Part shown: positions 45,098 through 55,322 of the stretch, piece by piece
Layout of the letters: each line of letters begins with the position of its first letter
Numbering within the stretch: position 1 is the stretch's first letter
DNA from: Algoriphagus terrigena DSM 22685
Lineage (GTDB): Bacteria > Bacteroidota > Bacteroidia > Cytophagales > Cyclobacteriaceae
DNA: 64,000 bases
Direction: 5' to 3'
Assembly (NCBI RefSeq): GCF_000429445.1
Contig: NZ_AUBW01000012.1
Location: 62,001-126,000, forward strand
Notes under the pieces: model-generated
What the model saw: the letters and a program-made list of their open reading frames with translations, nothing else
What the model was told of the DNA's origin: nothing
The model's database searches: none
Position numbers and translations under genes: made by a program

Positions 45098-46500
45098 ACC
45101 GCCTCTGGTTTAGCATTAGAATTCATCCAGGCGGCGATGCCCGGCACCAACCGGTCGATATCTCCCGCGCCCATCGTCACGAGGACTTCGGGTTGGGATT
45201 CCTTCAGGTAGTCCATTACCTGCGCTTTGTTGATTAAAGTCTTTTTCCCGGTTTTTATCCCGTCCAAAAGCATCTCTGATGTCACTCCCGGAATCGGCAA
45301 CTCTCGGGCAGGATAGATATCCAGCAAGATCACCTCGTCCGCCAACGAAAGGCTTTCGGAAAATCCGGCTGCAAAATCCCGCGTCCGCGTGAACAGATGC
45401 GGCTGGAACACCACCGTCAGTCGCTGCGTCGGATACATCGCACGCACCGAGCTGAGACAAGCCTTGATCTCTTCCGGATGGTGGGCATAGTCATCGATAT
45501 AGACATGACCCGGCGCCGAGGAGTGAATTTCAAACCGGCGTTTTACACCGCGGAAGGATTTGACTCCCGCTCTGATCTGCTCCTCTGTTGCACCATGATC
45601 GACCGCAATCGCGATGGCGGCTAGGGCATTTTCCACGTTGTGGAATCCCGGAATATGAAGCTCCAGGCCTTTGATCTGCACTTTGGCGCCGATGTAGTCG
45701 AAGAGGAAAATCCCCGGCTTCGCAATAATATTCTCGGCATGAATCCCGGAAGATCTCAGCCCATATTCTCTGATTCCAGCGTTGATGCCTAGATTTTCTC
45801 CCAAGCGATACCATGCGTGGGATTGGATATAGAGCTTTCCCTTCTTGTCCAAAAGCTTGATAAAGTCCCTAAAACCATTCAGGATCGTAGCCTCGTCGCC
45901 ATAGATGTCCAAATGATCCGGATCTGAGCTGGTGACTACAGCTTCATTTGGGAAAAGCCGCAGAAAAGAGCGGTCAAACTCATCCGCTTCCACCACAACC
46001 AGGGTCGGCTCTTTGGATTTGCCCGGCAAGATCAGGTTGCTGTTGTAGTTCTGGGTGATTCCTCCCAAGAATGCTGCAACAGGTTTTCCGGCAGATTTCA
46101 ACAAATGGGCAACCAGTGATGAAGTGCTCGTCTTGCCATGTGTGCCTGCTACGGCGATGGTATAAAACTCTTTGGTGATCATGCCGAGCACCTCGGAGCG
46201 TTTCTTCATTTGATAGTGTGCCTCAAAGAAATTGAGCAACACGCTGTCTTTTGGAATTGCAGGCGTCCACACCACCAACACCTCATCCGGATCGGTAGTG
46301 AATTCAAAAGGAACGTCGGCGGCAGAGTCGACAAAGCTGATCAGCATGCCTTCTTTCTCCAGCTCCTCCGTCAAAGGCGAAGGGGTCTTGTCGTATCCCG
46401 CAACAGGATAGCCTTCATGTCGAAACCACCGCGCCAAGGCACTCATGCCAATGCCGCCGATTCCGAGGAAGTAGACCTTATTTATACCTTTGAATGTCAT
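45094..46500 (-). CDS. murC: UDP-N-acetylmuramate--L-alanine ligase
   Basis: A 468-residue Mur ligase that adds L-alanine to UDP-MurNAc, the first peptide step in peptidoglycan synthesis. The N-terminal UDP-binding motif is VYFLGIGGIGMSALARWF, the ATP P-loop is AVAGTHGKTSTSSL (about residues 110-123), and the middle-domain signature is VVVEADEFDRSFL. DYAHHPEEIKA is a MurC hallmark. The length is standard. It overlaps both murG and ftsQ by ATGA in the dcw cluster. Confidence 0.97.
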   Translation of the reverse strand: MTFKGINKVYFLGIGGIGMSALARWFRHEGYPVAGYDKTPSPLTEELEKEGMLISFVDSAADVPFEFTTDPDEVLVVWTPAIPKDSVLLNFFEAHYQMKKRSEVLGMITKEFYTIAVAGTHGKTSTSSLVAHLLKSAGKPVAAFLGGITQNYNSNLILPGKSKEPTLVVVEADEFDRSFLRLFPNEAVVTSSDPDHLDIYGDEATILNGFRDFIKLLDKKGKLYIQSHAWYRLGENLGINAGIREYGLRSSGIHAENIIAKPGIFLFDYIGAKVQIKGLELHIPGFHNVENALAAIAIAVDHGATEEQIRAGVKSFRGVKRRFEIHSSAPGHVYIDDYAHHPEEIKACLSSVRAMYPTQRLTVVFQPHLFTRTRDFAAGFSESLSLADEVILLDIYPARELPIPGVTSEMLLDGIKTGKKTLINKAQVMDYLKESQPEVLVTMGAGDIDRLVPGIAAWMNSNAKPEAV

Positions 46501-47621
46501 TTGACTAATTTTTCCAGTTCGTTTACGATAGCGTTGGCCGCATCCGGCTTCGCCAAATCCTTCATATTTTTTCCCAATGCATCCGCCAATTCAGGAGTTT
46601 GCATCAGTTCTTCGATCTTACTTTTCAATTGACCAACCGCCTCGGTATCCTTCAGCAGCAAGGCCGCACGATGGTTCACATACGCCATGGCGTTTTTGGT
46701 CTGATGATCTTCGGCCACATTGGGGGATGGAATGAAGATCACCGGCTTACCCACCAGGCTGAGTTCCGATACCGACAGCGCACCGGCCCGCGACACGATC
46801 ACGTCGGCAGCAGCATAAGCCAAGTCCATCTCGCGGATGAATTCCCTCAGATGAATGTGCTTCAGGCCAGACTCCTCAAGCTGGGCTTGCATGTCTTTGA
46901 AGTAAAACTTGCCACTCTGCCACAGCACCTGAAAGCCATCCGCGTCCAGCTTCTTCATATCCTTCAGTACCGCTTGATTGAGCGTCCTTGCTCCCAAAGA
47001 CCCTCCCAAAACAAGGATTGTCTTGCGCTCTGGGGTCAATCCAAAATGCTCAATCGCCTTTTCCTGCTTTCCGGACAAGTCGAGGATGTCTTTTCTCACC
47101 GGGTTGCCGGTGATTCGGATTTTTCCCGCAGGAAAAAACTTCTCCATCTCAGGATAGGCGACGCAGATTGTGTTGGCTTTTTTCGCCAAAAGCTTATTTG
47201 TAAGACCAGCGTAAGAGTTTTGCTCCTGCACCAGCGTAGGTATTCCTTTTTTTTGCGCAGCATAGAGCACCGGCCCGCTCGCATATCCTCCGACGCCGAC
47301 CACGGCATCCGGACGAAAATTCTTCACGATCCCAGAGGCAATCCTCAGACTTTTCAGAAGTTTGAAAGGAAAGCTCAGGTTGTCCAAAGTCAAGCTGCGC
47401 TGCAATCCAGCGACCGGCAGACCTTTGATCTGATACCCGGCTTCCGGTACTTTTTGCATCTCCATCTTTCCCAGAGCACCCACAAACAGAATCTCGCTGG
47501 CAGGATGTTTTTCCTTCCAGGCATTGGCAATGGCGATGGCGGGATAGATGTGTCCGCCGGTGCCTCCACCGCTGATGAGAATTCGATATGTTGCTGCTGT
47601 GTTGATAGCTTTTGGGTTTAT
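46497..47621 (-). CDS. murG: MurG glycosyltransferase with apparent ATA start
   Basis: This transferase adds GlcNAc to lipid I, making lipid II at the inner face of the membrane. The frame is open from a stop just upstream of 47636 and encodes the essential N-terminal motif ILISGGGTGGHIYPAIAIANAW. No ATG, GTG or TTG occurs before that motif. The first GTG lies far inside it (about 47483) and would remove it. The best start is ATA at 47621, whose ATAA overlaps the ftsW stop TAA exactly where other cluster junctions have ATGA, giving 374 residues (MNPKAINTAATYRI...). ATT at 47633 is an alternative. Further motifs are VGVGGYASGPVLYAA, VLGGSLGARTLN and VSRAGALSVSEL. Confidence 0.9.
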   Translation of the reverse strand: MNPKAINTAATYRILISGGGTGGHIYPAIAIANAWKEKHPASEILFVGALGKMEMQKVPEAGYQIKGLPVAGLQRSLTLDNLSFPFKLLKSLRIASGIVKNFRPDAVVGVGGYASGPVLYAAQKKGIPTLVQEQNSYAGLTNKLLAKKANTICVAYPEMEKFFPAGKIRITGNPVRKDILDLSGKQEKAIEHFGLTPERKTILVLGGSLGARTLNQAVLKDMKKLDADGFQVLWQSGKFYFKDMQAQLEESGLKHIHLREFIREMDLAYAAADVIVSRAGALSVSELSLVGKPVIFIPSPNVAEDHQTKNAMAYVNHRAALLLKDTEAVGQLKSKIEELMQTPELADALGKNMKDLAKPDAANAIVNELEKLVK

Positions 47622-48802
47622 GCTGTTCTCAATCTGTTACTAGCTCTGACTTCTTCCGCGGCCGAGGCACTAACTTCATCGGAATGATCGCCGCGGCTTA
47701 CGCTGAGGATAATGCCCAGCGCAGTGCCGGTGAAGACCAAAGACGTCCCGCCCATGCTCAAGAGCGGAAGCGGCAAACCTGTAATCGGCCCCAATCCCAC
47801 GGCGACGGCCATATTGACCAAGGCCTGGATCACCAGGGCAAAACTCAGCCCTGCGGAAAGTAATCCTCCGAAGGCTTTATTGGAATTGGCCACGATGCGC
47901 ATGCCCCGATAGAGCAAGGCCAGGTATAGGAATAGCACAGTGGCTCCGCCGACCATGCCGTATTCCTCAATGATGATCGCGTAGATAAAATCCGAATACG
48001 GGTGTGGCAGGGAATTTCGCTGCTCACTGTTGCCGGGACCTTTCCCGGAGATCCCCCCGGTGGCGATGGCGATGTATGACTGCTCCGCCTGAAAAGGAAT
48101 CTTGCTGTCATCCTCTTTCGACTCCCAGAAGGCCTCGATCCGTGACCAGAAGGTGTCTCCTCTTTGTCCGGTAAAGACCGCAATCGTCAGCCCCATCACC
48201 CCTACCATGACCACCAGCCCCAGGTATTTCACCGGCACTCGGCCGATAAACATGATCAGCAAGCAGGTGACCAAAAGCAAGATCGCAGTGGACATATTTG
48301 CCATCCCGATCAGACCGCAGATCACGCCGATCGCCAGGATGATCGGGAGAAAAGTGCCCGTAAAGTCCTTGATGTTGCTTTGGCCCTTGGCGAGCATTGC
48401 TGCCAGTGCGGCGATCAACGAAAGCTTCGCCAGATCCGAAGGCTGAAAGGCCTGATTGATCACCGGAATGGTCAGCCAGCGATTGGCATCGTTGATATTA
48501 GACCCGAATAAATAAGTAAACACCAACAGTGGAATCGACAAATACATGAAGAGACGTGCATAGAGCGCATACTTCCTGTACGGCATCTTATGTGCTAGCC
48601 ACATCACAAAAAGTGAGAGGAATACCAGAAACGAATGACGGAACAGGTACAATTCAGTATTGCCGCCTGCAGTCTTATATGCCAGTGTCCCTGTGGCCGA
48701 GTACACGACCAGGATACTGAACAAAGACAGCAAGATCACGATCGCCCAGATGATGGGATCGCCCTTAAACTGCTCGTCTATCCATGCCTTTAGCGCTGTC
48801 AT
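47618..48802 (-). CDS. ftsW: Septal peptidoglycan polymerase FtsW
   Basis: A 394-residue SEDS-family glycosyltransferase with about ten membrane helices, polymerising lipid II at the septum with FtsI. Typical segments are AFQPSDLAKLSLIAALA, the periplasmic loop SYIAIATGGISGKGPGNSEQRNSLPHPYSDFIYAIIIEEYG with its conserved acidic residues, and ITGLPLPLLSMGGTSLVF. The length is normal. It overlaps murD by ATGA. Its TAA stop forms the unusual ATAA junction with murG. Confidence 0.96.
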   Translation of the reverse strand: MTALKAWIDEQFKGDPIIWAIVILLSLFSILVVYSATGTLAYKTAGGNTELYLFRHSFLVFLSLFVMWLAHKMPYRKYALYARLFMYLSIPLLVFTYLFGSNINDANRWLTIPVINQAFQPSDLAKLSLIAALAAMLAKGQSNIKDFTGTFLPIILAIGVICGLIGMANMSTAILLLVTCLLIMFIGRVPVKYLGLVVMVGVMGLTIAVFTGQRGDTFWSRIEAFWESKEDDSKIPFQAEQSYIAIATGGISGKGPGNSEQRNSLPHPYSDFIYAIIIEEYGMVGGATVLFLYLALLYRGMRIVANSNKAFGGLLSAGLSFALVIQALVNMAVAVGLGPITGLPLPLLSMGGTSLVFTGTALGIILSVSRGDHSDEVSASAAEEVRASNRLRTA

Positions 48803-50154
48803 GCCTGTTGTTTTTCTTTTAATCCCAATACCGCGGCTCTAAATTGCTCCCCGCGGTCTTCATAATTCTTAAATAAATCGAAACTGGCGCAGGCGGGTGA
48901 TAGCAACACCACTTCTCCGCTTTCTGCCAATTCCTGCCCCCAGCTTACCGCCTCGCGGATGTCCTGGGTTTCTCTGATTTCTCCGATGATGCCCGCGAAA
49001 GCTTTCTTCAGCTTCTCATTTTCTGTTCCCAGACAGATCAGGGTTTTCACCTTGCCGTTTTCGACCAAGTGAGTTACCACCGAATAGTCGTTTCCCTTGT
49101 CCACGCCGCCTGCGATCCAGATCATCGGATCGGCAAAGCTTCCCAGCGCGTAATAAGTCGCTTCGACATTGGTCCCTTTGCTGTCATTGACAAAGCGAAC
49201 TCCGCCCACCTCGCGGATCAACTCCATGCGGTGAGGAGCGTTTTTGAAAGTTTTAAACCCAGCGATCAGCTGCTCTTCGGTCAAACCGGCCAAGACTGCC
49301 GCCGTACCCGCGCAAAGCGCATTCAGAACGTTATGCTTCCCGCTGATCGAAAGCACTGAAACAGGAATGGCAACCGAAGTGCCTCCTGCGGAGATCTCAA
49401 GTATTTCGCCATCGCTGAAGCCGCCTTTCTCTTGATTCTTCGAAAGAGAAATCCAGTGGATATCGGCATTTGGCCGATTCAGTTCCAATCCTTTCTCGGT
49501 CAATGGATCTTCGAGATTGAGAATCGCTTTCTCCTGAGCCGTCATGTTTTTGAACAGACTCATCTTCGAAAGGATGTAGTTTTCCAACTTGTAGGCGTAC
49601 CGGTCCAGATGATCCGGAGTGATATTGGTCAAGATTGCAACCGTCGGCTTAAATGCCCGAAACCCGTCAATCTGAAAACTCGATACCTCGATGACCCACC
49701 AGTCATGATCTCTATCGACCAATTGACCAGCCCAGCTCTTGCCTACATTTCCCGCCAGCCCGACATCGAGTCCCGCTTCTTTCAGCAGATGGTAAGTGAG
49801 CAGCGTGGTGGTAGTTTTGCCGTTGGTTCCGGAGATCGCGATGACCTTCCCTTTGCTAAACCGATAGGCAAATTCCAGTTCGTCGATGACAGGAATACCC
49901 GCTTCCACGGCCTTTTTCACCAAAGGAGCTTTGTCAGGAATTCCCGGGCTCTTGATGATCAGATCACAGGACAGGATTATGGTGTCATCGTGTCCGCCTT
50001 CTTCAAAGTCGATCCCGAATACTTCCAGGGTGTGCTTTCGCTCCTCTGAGATCAGACCCAAATCAGATACCCAAACCCCATAGCCTTCCCGTCTTGCGAG
50101 CATTGCTGCTCCCAATCCGCTTTCTCCGGCTCCTAGGATGGCTATCTGGTTCAT
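48799..50154 (-). CDS. murD: UDP-N-acetylmuramoylalanine--D-glutamate ligase
   Basis: A 451-residue Mur ligase that adds D-glutamate to UDP-MurNAc-L-Ala. The start at 50154 (MNQIAILGAGESGLGAAML) gives the usual N-terminal Rossmann motif; the frame stays open 357 nt further upstream only because it reads out of phase through mraY. The ATP motif is [19 protein letters not shown], with NITPDHLDRY and the KGTNVEATYYAL signature. The start lies 3 nt after the mraY stop and the end overlaps ftsW by ATGA. Confidence 0.96.
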   Translation of the reverse strand: MNQIAILGAGESGLGAAMLARREGYGVWVSDLGLISEERKHTLEVFGIDFEEGGHDDTIILSCDLIIKSPGIPDKAPLVKKAVEAGIPVIDELEFAYRFSKGKVIAISGTNGKTTTTLLTYHLLKEAGLDVGLAGNVGKSWAGQLVDRDHDWWVIEVSSFQIDGFRAFKPTVAILTNITPDHLDRYAYKLENYILSKMSLFKNMTAQEKAILNLEDPLTEKGLELNRPNADIHWISLSKNQEKGGFSDGEILEISAGGTSVAIPVSVLSISGKHNVLNALCAGTAAVLAGLTEEQLIAGFKTFKNAPHRMELIREVGGVRFVNDSKGTNVEATYYALGSFADPMIWIAGGVDKGNDYSVVTHLVENGKVKTLICLGTENEKLKKAFAGIIGEIRETQDIREAVSWGQELAESGEVVLLSPACASFDLFKNYEDRGEQFRAAVLGLKEKQQA

Positions 50155-50156
50155 TT

Positions 50157-51368
50157 CTATCTCAGTTTCAAAGTGGCCAAAGTGATCACTGCCAAGAGGA
50201 TTCCGACGATCCAAAACCGGGTTACGATCTTGGCTTCGGGAATTCCCTTTTTCTGATAATGGTGGTGAAGGGGAGACATCAGGAAGATCCTTCTGCCCTC
50301 TCCGTATTTCTTTCTGGTGTATTTGAAGTAGCTCACCTGGAGCATCACACTTACATTTTCGACCAGGAAAATCCCGCACATAATCGGGATCAGGAGCTCT
50401 TTGCGCAGCGTCAAAGCCAAAACCGCAATGACACCACCGAGCATGAGTGAGCCCGTGTCGCCCATGAATACCTGCGCCGGGTAGGCGTTGTACCAGAGGA
50501 AACCGATACATGCCCCGATAAAGGCTGAGGCAAAGATCACCAGCTCACCAGAGTTGGGGATGTACATGATGTTCAGGTATTGGGAGAAGATCGCGTTACC
50601 ACTCAGGTAGGCAAAAATGGCAATCGCCAAACCGATGATCGCCGAAGTCCCTGCCGCCAGCCCGTCGATTCCGTCTGTGATGTTTGCGCCGTTGGACACC
50701 GCTGTGATGATGAAGATCGCCACCAGGATGTACATGACGGGAACCATAGATTCTCCGAAGAATCCAAGGACCTTCCCATAGTCCAGCTCGTTGTTTTTGA
50801 CGAAAGGAATGGTCGTCTTCAGCGCTTTCACATCCTGGAAAGAGGGCGTCTCTACCACGCCTTCCTCGATAGAGACCGGAGTCGAAAACTCCCGAATCAC
50901 GACGTCATCGTTGTAGTAAAGTGTCGAACCGACGATGATTCCGATGCCGATCTGACCGATGATCTTGAATCTGCCAGCCAGCCCTTCTTTGTTTTTTCTG
51001 AAAACCTTGATGTAATCATCCAAGAAGCCGATCAATCCCAGCCAGACCGTGGAGATGAGCAAGAGGATGATGTAGATATTATTCAGATTGGCAAAAAGGA
51101 GCGTCGGAATCAGGATCGCAGCGATCATCATCAGGCCGCCCATGGTCGGTGTGCCTTTCTTCTGCGTCTGTCCATCCAATCCCAAATCACGGACCGTCTC
51201 GCCGATCTGCTTTCCGCGGATCCAGGCGATGATGTTTTGTCCGAAAGTGATGGTAATGATCAACGAAAACACGGCTGCCATCCCCGCACGGAACGAGATG
51301 TAGCGGAACACACCCGTTCCCGGGATGTCCAGCACTCGATCTAAGTAGTCAAAAATGGGATACAGCAT
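50157..51368 (-). CDS. mraY: Phospho-MurNAc-pentapeptide transferase MraY
   Basis: A 403-residue polytopic enzyme that attaches phospho-MurNAc-pentapeptide to undecaprenyl phosphate, forming lipid I. Hallmarks are [13 protein letters not shown], the acidic loop [44 protein letters not shown] and the late [13 protein letters not shown] histidine loop. A roughly 60-residue insertion ([22 protein letters not shown] region) between helices fits the longer Bacteroidota form. It sits 1 nt after murE and 2 nt before murD. Confidence 0.97.
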   Translation of the reverse strand: MLYPIFDYLDRVLDIPGTGVFRYISFRAGMAAVFSLIITITFGQNIIAWIRGKQIGETVRDLGLDGQTQKKGTPTMGGLMMIAAILIPTLLFANLNNIYIILLLISTVWLGLIGFLDDYIKVFRKNKEGLAGRFKIIGQIGIGIIVGSTLYYNDDVVIREFSTPVSIEEGVVETPSFQDVKALKTTIPFVKNNELDYGKVLGFFGESMVPVMYILVAIFIITAVSNGANITDGIDGLAAGTSAIIGLAIAIFAYLSGNAIFSQYLNIMYIPNSGELVIFASAFIGACIGFLWYNAYPAQVFMGDTGSLMLGGVIAVLALTLRKELLIPIMCGIFLVENVSVMLQVSYFKYTRKKYGEGRRIFLMSPLHHHYQKKGIPEAKIVTRFWIVGILLAVITLATLKLR

Positions 51369-51369
51369 A

Positions 51370-52833
51370 TCAGTGGTTAGTCATTTGTTCTAAGATCTCC
51401 GTCACTACTTCGGCGTCATCAAAGTGGTGTTTTACCCCTTTGACTTCCTGGTAGTCTTCATGTCCTTTACCCGCGATCAGAATGATGTCTCCCTTTTGGC
51501 AAAGCATCACGGCAGTCTTGATTGCCTCACGCCGGTCTTCGATGGTCAGCGTCTTTCTCATTTCCGTAGGACCAATTCCAGCCTGCATGTCCCGCAGGAT
51601 GTCCATTGGCTCTTCGAATCGCGGATTGTCTGAGGTGAAGATGGCTTTCGTGCTTTCGCTCACGGCGAGCTTGGCCATGACAGGACGCTTGGTCTTGTCG
51701 CGATTTCCGCCGCAACCCACGACCGTGATCAGCTGCTCGGCTCCGGTACGGACACCGTTGATGGTTTTGAGGACATTATCCAGCGCATCCGGTGTGTGGG
51801 CATAGTCCACGATGGCGATGATCCCGCCAATGGCGATCCGGTCAAATCTTCCCTTTGCCCCACGAATACCGGAAAGTGTGCGAAGCACTTCGTCCTCGTC
51901 CTCTCCGAGCAGCACCGCCACACCAAGAACTCCGAGGAGATTGTAGGCATTGAAGGCGCCGATCATCCGAAACCAGATCAATTTATTGTTGATCTCCAGC
52001 TCGAGGCCTTCCAGTGTATTTGAAATGATTTTGCCTTTGAAATCCGCAGATGACTTCAAGGCAAAAGTCTGATGGATTCCCTTGCAATTTTGCACCATCA
52101 CCGAACCCCGCTTGTCGTCTCCGTTGATCAGCGCGAAAGCATCCTTCGGAAGCTCATCAAAGAGTTTCTTCTTCGCTTTGATGTACTCGTCAAACGTCCC
52201 GTGATAGTCGAGATGATCGTGTGTGATATTGGTAAAGACAGCTCCAGCCAGCTTCAATCCGGCGATTCGCTCCTGTACAATCGCATGGGAGCTCGCCTCC
52301 ATGAAACAATGCGTACAGCCTGCCTCCACCATCCTGCTGAGCAAAGCCTGAACGCTCACCGCATCCGGAGTGGTATGGGTAGCCGGGATGACTTCCTCGT
52401 TGATCTTGTTTTCCACCGTAGAAAGCAATCCTGTGCTGTAACCCATCGCTACAAACAGCTGGTGGAGCAAGGTGACGGTGGTCGTTTTGCCATTGGTGCC
52501 AGTGACGGCGACAACTTTGATCTGCTCCGAGGGATTGTCGTAGAAATTGGAAGCCATGATCCCGAGCGCCTTGGCAGAGCTTGCTACCTGCACGTAGGTG
52601 ATCGTCGGGATCAGCGACTCTGGGAGTTTTTCGCAGATGATGACCGAAGCGCCCTTGTCGATGGCAGTAGAGATATACTCATGTCCATCCACCTGAGTCC
52701 CGGCCACAGCGACGAAAGCGCTGCCCGATTCGACTTTTCTACTGTCAAAGACAATACCGCTCACGGCCCGCTCCATGTCTCCCATGGTCGAGGTCAGCGA
52801 TACTTTATATAAGATGTCCTTGAGCACTTTCAT
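51370..52833 (-). CDS. murE: UDP-MurNAc-tripeptide ligase, meso-DAP type
   Basis: A 487-residue Mur ligase adding the third peptide residue. The ATP motif is [19 protein letters not shown], the UDP-binding N-terminus includes [20 protein letters not shown], and the middle domain has [13 protein letters not shown]. The substrate-selecting motif reads DNPR (in [11 protein letters not shown]), the known signature for meso-diaminopimelate rather than lysine, so the wall should be of the DAP type. It directly follows ftsI without a gap. Confidence 0.97.
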   Translation of the reverse strand: MKVLKDILYKVSLTSTMGDMERAVSGIVFDSRKVESGSAFVAVAGTQVDGHEYISTAIDKGASVIICEKLPESLIPTITYVQVASSAKALGIMASNFYDNPSEQIKVVAVTGTNGKTTTVTLLHQLFVAMGYSTGLLSTVENKINEEVIPATHTTPDAVSVQALLSRMVEAGCTHCFMEASSHAIVQERIAGLKLAGAVFTNITHDHLDYHGTFDEYIKAKKKLFDELPKDAFALINGDDKRGSVMVQNCKGIHQTFALKSSADFKGKIISNTLEGLELEINNKLIWFRMIGAFNAYNLLGVLGVAVLLGEDEDEVLRTLSGIRGAKGRFDRIAIGGIIAIVDYAHTPDALDNVLKTINGVRTGAEQLITVVGCGGNRDKTKRPVMAKLAVSESTKAIFTSDNPRFEEPMDILRDMQAGIGPTEMRKTLTIEDRREAIKTAVMLCQKGDIILIAGKGHEDYQEVKGVKHHFDDAEVVTEILEQMTNH

Positions 52834-54942
52834 TTATCCTAAAATCAGATTTATCGTTGCATTTGATCCCAGCTTGGAGCCTGGAGCGAGCGATTGCCCG
52901 ACCACCCGGCCTTTGCCTTTGTAGTTTACTTTCAAGCCTTTATTCTCCAGGATGAAAAGCGCATCACGCAGCGGCATCCCCGCTACATCGGGCACCACGG
53001 GCTTTTCTGTGTCGTTCAGTTTCATTGCGAATTTCTCCGCAATCTTCGCCGGCATCACCCAGTCTTCGCCTGTAGGGCCGGCTACCTTGATTCCCAGTGT
53101 CTCAAAGATTCCCTGCAGCTCCTCGCTTTTACCCGCGCTGATGTAGGGCATCTTGTTGGTTTCGTCTTCCGCACGGAAGATCTTAGATTGATCCACCGGA
53201 TTCAGTTCCATGTCCAGGGCGTAGATGCGGTCCGCGATTTCCTTGAACACAGGAGCGGAAACATCTCCCCCATACGCAGCAAAGCCATTTGGGCTGTCGA
53301 TCACGACGATCATGCTATACTTCGGACGATCGGCCGGGAAGTAGCCGGCAAAACTGGTGTAGTACGTCTCGGTATATCGGCCGTTGACAATCTTCTGAGC
53401 GGTGCCGGTCTTGCCGGCAATGCTGTAGTTTTCGTTTAAAATATTTCGGGCGGTTCCTCGGGTCACGACGCCCTCCAGCAATTCCTGAAGTTGCTTTATG
53501 GTCTTTTCGGAAGCGATCTGACTACGCAAAACCTGCGGCTCGAATGTCTCCACCTGTGTATTTCCCCGTCCTACTGCCGTGACAAAGATCGGCTTCATCA
53601 TTACCCCGTCGTTTGCGACTGCGTTGTAGAAGGCAAGCGTGTGAATCGGATTCAGCTTCGATTCATAGCCGATGGAAATCCATGGAAGTGAGGTCCCGTA
53701 CCAGGTTTTTGTTCCCGGTTTTTTGAAAAACGGCTTCCCTTCGCCCGCCAACTGAAGATCAAACGGCTCGGCAAATCCCACCTTGTCCATGTAAGCCATA
53801 AACTTGGATGGGCTGGAGCCAAAGTGCAGATCGACGAGCTTGGAGATGGCTACGTTCGAGGATTTCTCAAAAGCTTCCCGGATAGTGATCGTTCCAAAAC
53901 CGCCGTTTTTGGCATCGTACATCGTCTGATTGTAGAATCGATGGGCGCCATTACCGGTCTCGATCTTCTCATTTAAGCTGATCTTGTTCTCTTCCAGCAG
54001 TGCCAGCATGGAGAGCAGCTTGAAAGTTGAGCCGGGCTCGGTACTTCCAATGTCTCCCACCGCATAGTTGTAGCTTTCGGAGTAGCCTATGCCGCTTTTG
54101 TTACGCTGCAGGTTGGACATTGCCTTGATGTGGCCAGTCTTTACCTCCATCACGATGACGGAGCCGAACGCTGCTTCTCGATCGGTCAATTGTCTTCTCA
54201 GCGCGGTCTCTGCGACATCCTGGATGTTCACATCCAAGGTTGTAAACACGTCGTAGCCGTTGTCCGGCTTGATGTCTTCAGCGTCAAAAACCGGCTTCCA
54301 GCTTCCGCCTGCCAGTCTTTGAAAAAGGGCCTTTCCGTCTTTTCCTTTCAGATAATTGTTGAAGCTGTATTCGATCCCGGCCCCCTGATCTTTTTCGTTT
54401 ACGGTACCGACTGTGCGGCTCGCCAGCGAATTGAAGGGGCGGTAGCGCTTTTCAACTTTCTCGAAGATGATTCCCCCACCCAATCGACCTTCGCGGAAGA
54501 TGGGCCAGGAAGTCATCTTTTGCATATCCTGATAGCCGATCTGCTGTCTGTTCAGCACGAGGTAGCGCTTCTTGTCGCCTCGGGCGTCTTGGATCATCCG
54601 CTTGTATGCGGTCGCTGACTTGTCTTTGTAAAATGCAGAAAGCTTTCTGGCAAGTGAGTCAATGCCCGACTTGAACTTGGCGTCCTTGGCCATGGTCGGA
54701 TCTATCGCCACGCGGTAAAAAGGCAAGCTGGTCGCCAGTAGGCTACCGTCCGTCGCATAGATATTTCCGCGTGTAGCTGGGACTTCGCGGAATTGAAAGT
54801 TTACCTGCTCCGCTTTTGCGCGCCATTTCTCTCCTTCCTTCAGCTGCACCACAGCGACCTTGTAAGGGATCGCGCAGGCAACCAAAGCAACCAGGATGAA
54901 GACCACCCTTACACGGAGCACTATGGAGCGTTTTATATTCAC
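52834..54942 (-). CDS. ftsI: Septal transpeptidase FtsI (class B PBP) with PASTA domain
   Basis: A 702-residue class B penicillin-binding protein that cross-links septal peptidoglycan. The start is GTG at 54942, in a GTGA overlap with ftsL, giving a short basic N-terminus and one membrane helix (VVFILVALVACAIPYKV). The pedestal domain is followed by catalytic STFK (in EPGSTFKLLSML), SSN (EKSSNVAISKL) and KTGT (IAGKTGTAQK). A single C-terminal PASTA domain (VVPDVAGMPLRDALFILENKG to the end) is present. It partners FtsW. Confidence 0.95.
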   Translation of the reverse strand: MNIKRSIVLRVRVVFILVALVACAIPYKVAVVQLKEGEKWRAKAEQVNFQFREVPATRGNIYATDGSLLATSLPFYRVAIDPTMAKDAKFKSGIDSLARKLSAFYKDKSATAYKRMIQDARGDKKRYLVLNRQQIGYQDMQKMTSWPIFREGRLGGGIIFEKVEKRYRPFNSLASRTVGTVNEKDQGAGIEYSFNNYLKGKDGKALFQRLAGGSWKPVFDAEDIKPDNGYDVFTTLDVNIQDVAETALRRQLTDREAAFGSVIVMEVKTGHIKAMSNLQRNKSGIGYSESYNYAVGDIGSTEPGSTFKLLSMLALLEENKISLNEKIETGNGAHRFYNQTMYDAKNGGFGTITIREAFEKSSNVAISKLVDLHFGSSPSKFMAYMDKVGFAEPFDLQLAGEGKPFFKKPGTKTWYGTSLPWISIGYESKLNPIHTLAFYNAVANDGVMMKPIFVTAVGRGNTQVETFEPQVLRSQIASEKTIKQLQELLEGVVTRGTARNILNENYSIAGKTGTAQKIVNGRYTETYYTSFAGYFPADRPKYSMIVVIDSPNGFAAYGGDVSAPVFKEIADRIYALDMELNPVDQSKIFRAEDETNKMPYISAGKSEELQGIFETLGIKVAGPTGEDWVMPAKIAEKFAMKLNDTEKPVVPDVAGMPLRDALFILENKGLKVNYKGKGRVVGQSLAPGSKLGSNATINLILG

Positions 54943-55322
54943 TTTTCTACCTCGATTTTGATCGGCGGTTGATTCAATTCATAGATGTCGAGCTTTGCAA
55001 CTCGCTTAGCCACTTCTGACTGCATGCTGCTTTGCATGTATTCTGCCTCCAGGGTGGTGACGTCCGCACGGAGATCCTCCACTTCCTGTTGGGCTTTTTC
55101 GATCTTGCGGGTCATGTTTTCCGTCCGGTGATTGCTGTAGATGTAGATCAATGCCAGCAATACCAAAAACCCAACGGGAGGAACCAGCTGCACCGGCACC
55201 CCTTCCCCCAAGATTCCTTTCACATCAAGCTTCTCTTCTATCCAGGTAAAAAGCGTCTTCCCCGGTCCGCTCTTGGGAGCGTTTCCGGCCTTTAGCTTTT
55301 TCTTGAAGGTGTTCTGACTCAT
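54939..55322 (-). CDS. ftsL: FtsL-like cell division protein
   Basis: A 127-residue bitopic protein. The cytoplasmic N-terminal region of about 45 residues is basic, one membrane helix follows (VGFLVLLALIYIYS), then a periplasmic heptad-rich coiled coil (ENMTRKIEKAQQEVEDLRADVTTLEAEYMQS). Sequence identity alone would not name it. Topology, size and the position between rsmH and ftsI identify the FtsL equivalent, which recruits FtsW/FtsI with FtsQ. It is coupled by ATGA to rsmH and by GTGA to ftsI. Confidence 0.85.
   Translation of the reverse strand: MSQNTFKKKLKAGNAPKSGPGKTLFTWIEEKLDVKGILGEGVPVQLVPPVGFLVLLALIYIYSNHRTENMTRKIEKAQQEVEDLRADVTTLEAEYMQSSMQSEVAKRVAKLDIYELNQPPIKIEVEK

Noticed and set aside
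46497-47483. murG starting at the GTG at 47483 (328 residues)
   Set aside because: This would delete the GGGTGGH donor/acceptor loop, which is encoded in frame directly upstream.
46599-47687. A 362-codon open frame antisense to murG and ftsW
   Set aside because: The opposite strand carries murG and ftsW motifs in frame; this frame has no recognisable protein features.
50155-50511. N-terminal extension of murD by 119 residues
   Set aside because: It overlaps mraY in another frame, while the ATG at 50154 gives the standard murD N-terminus.
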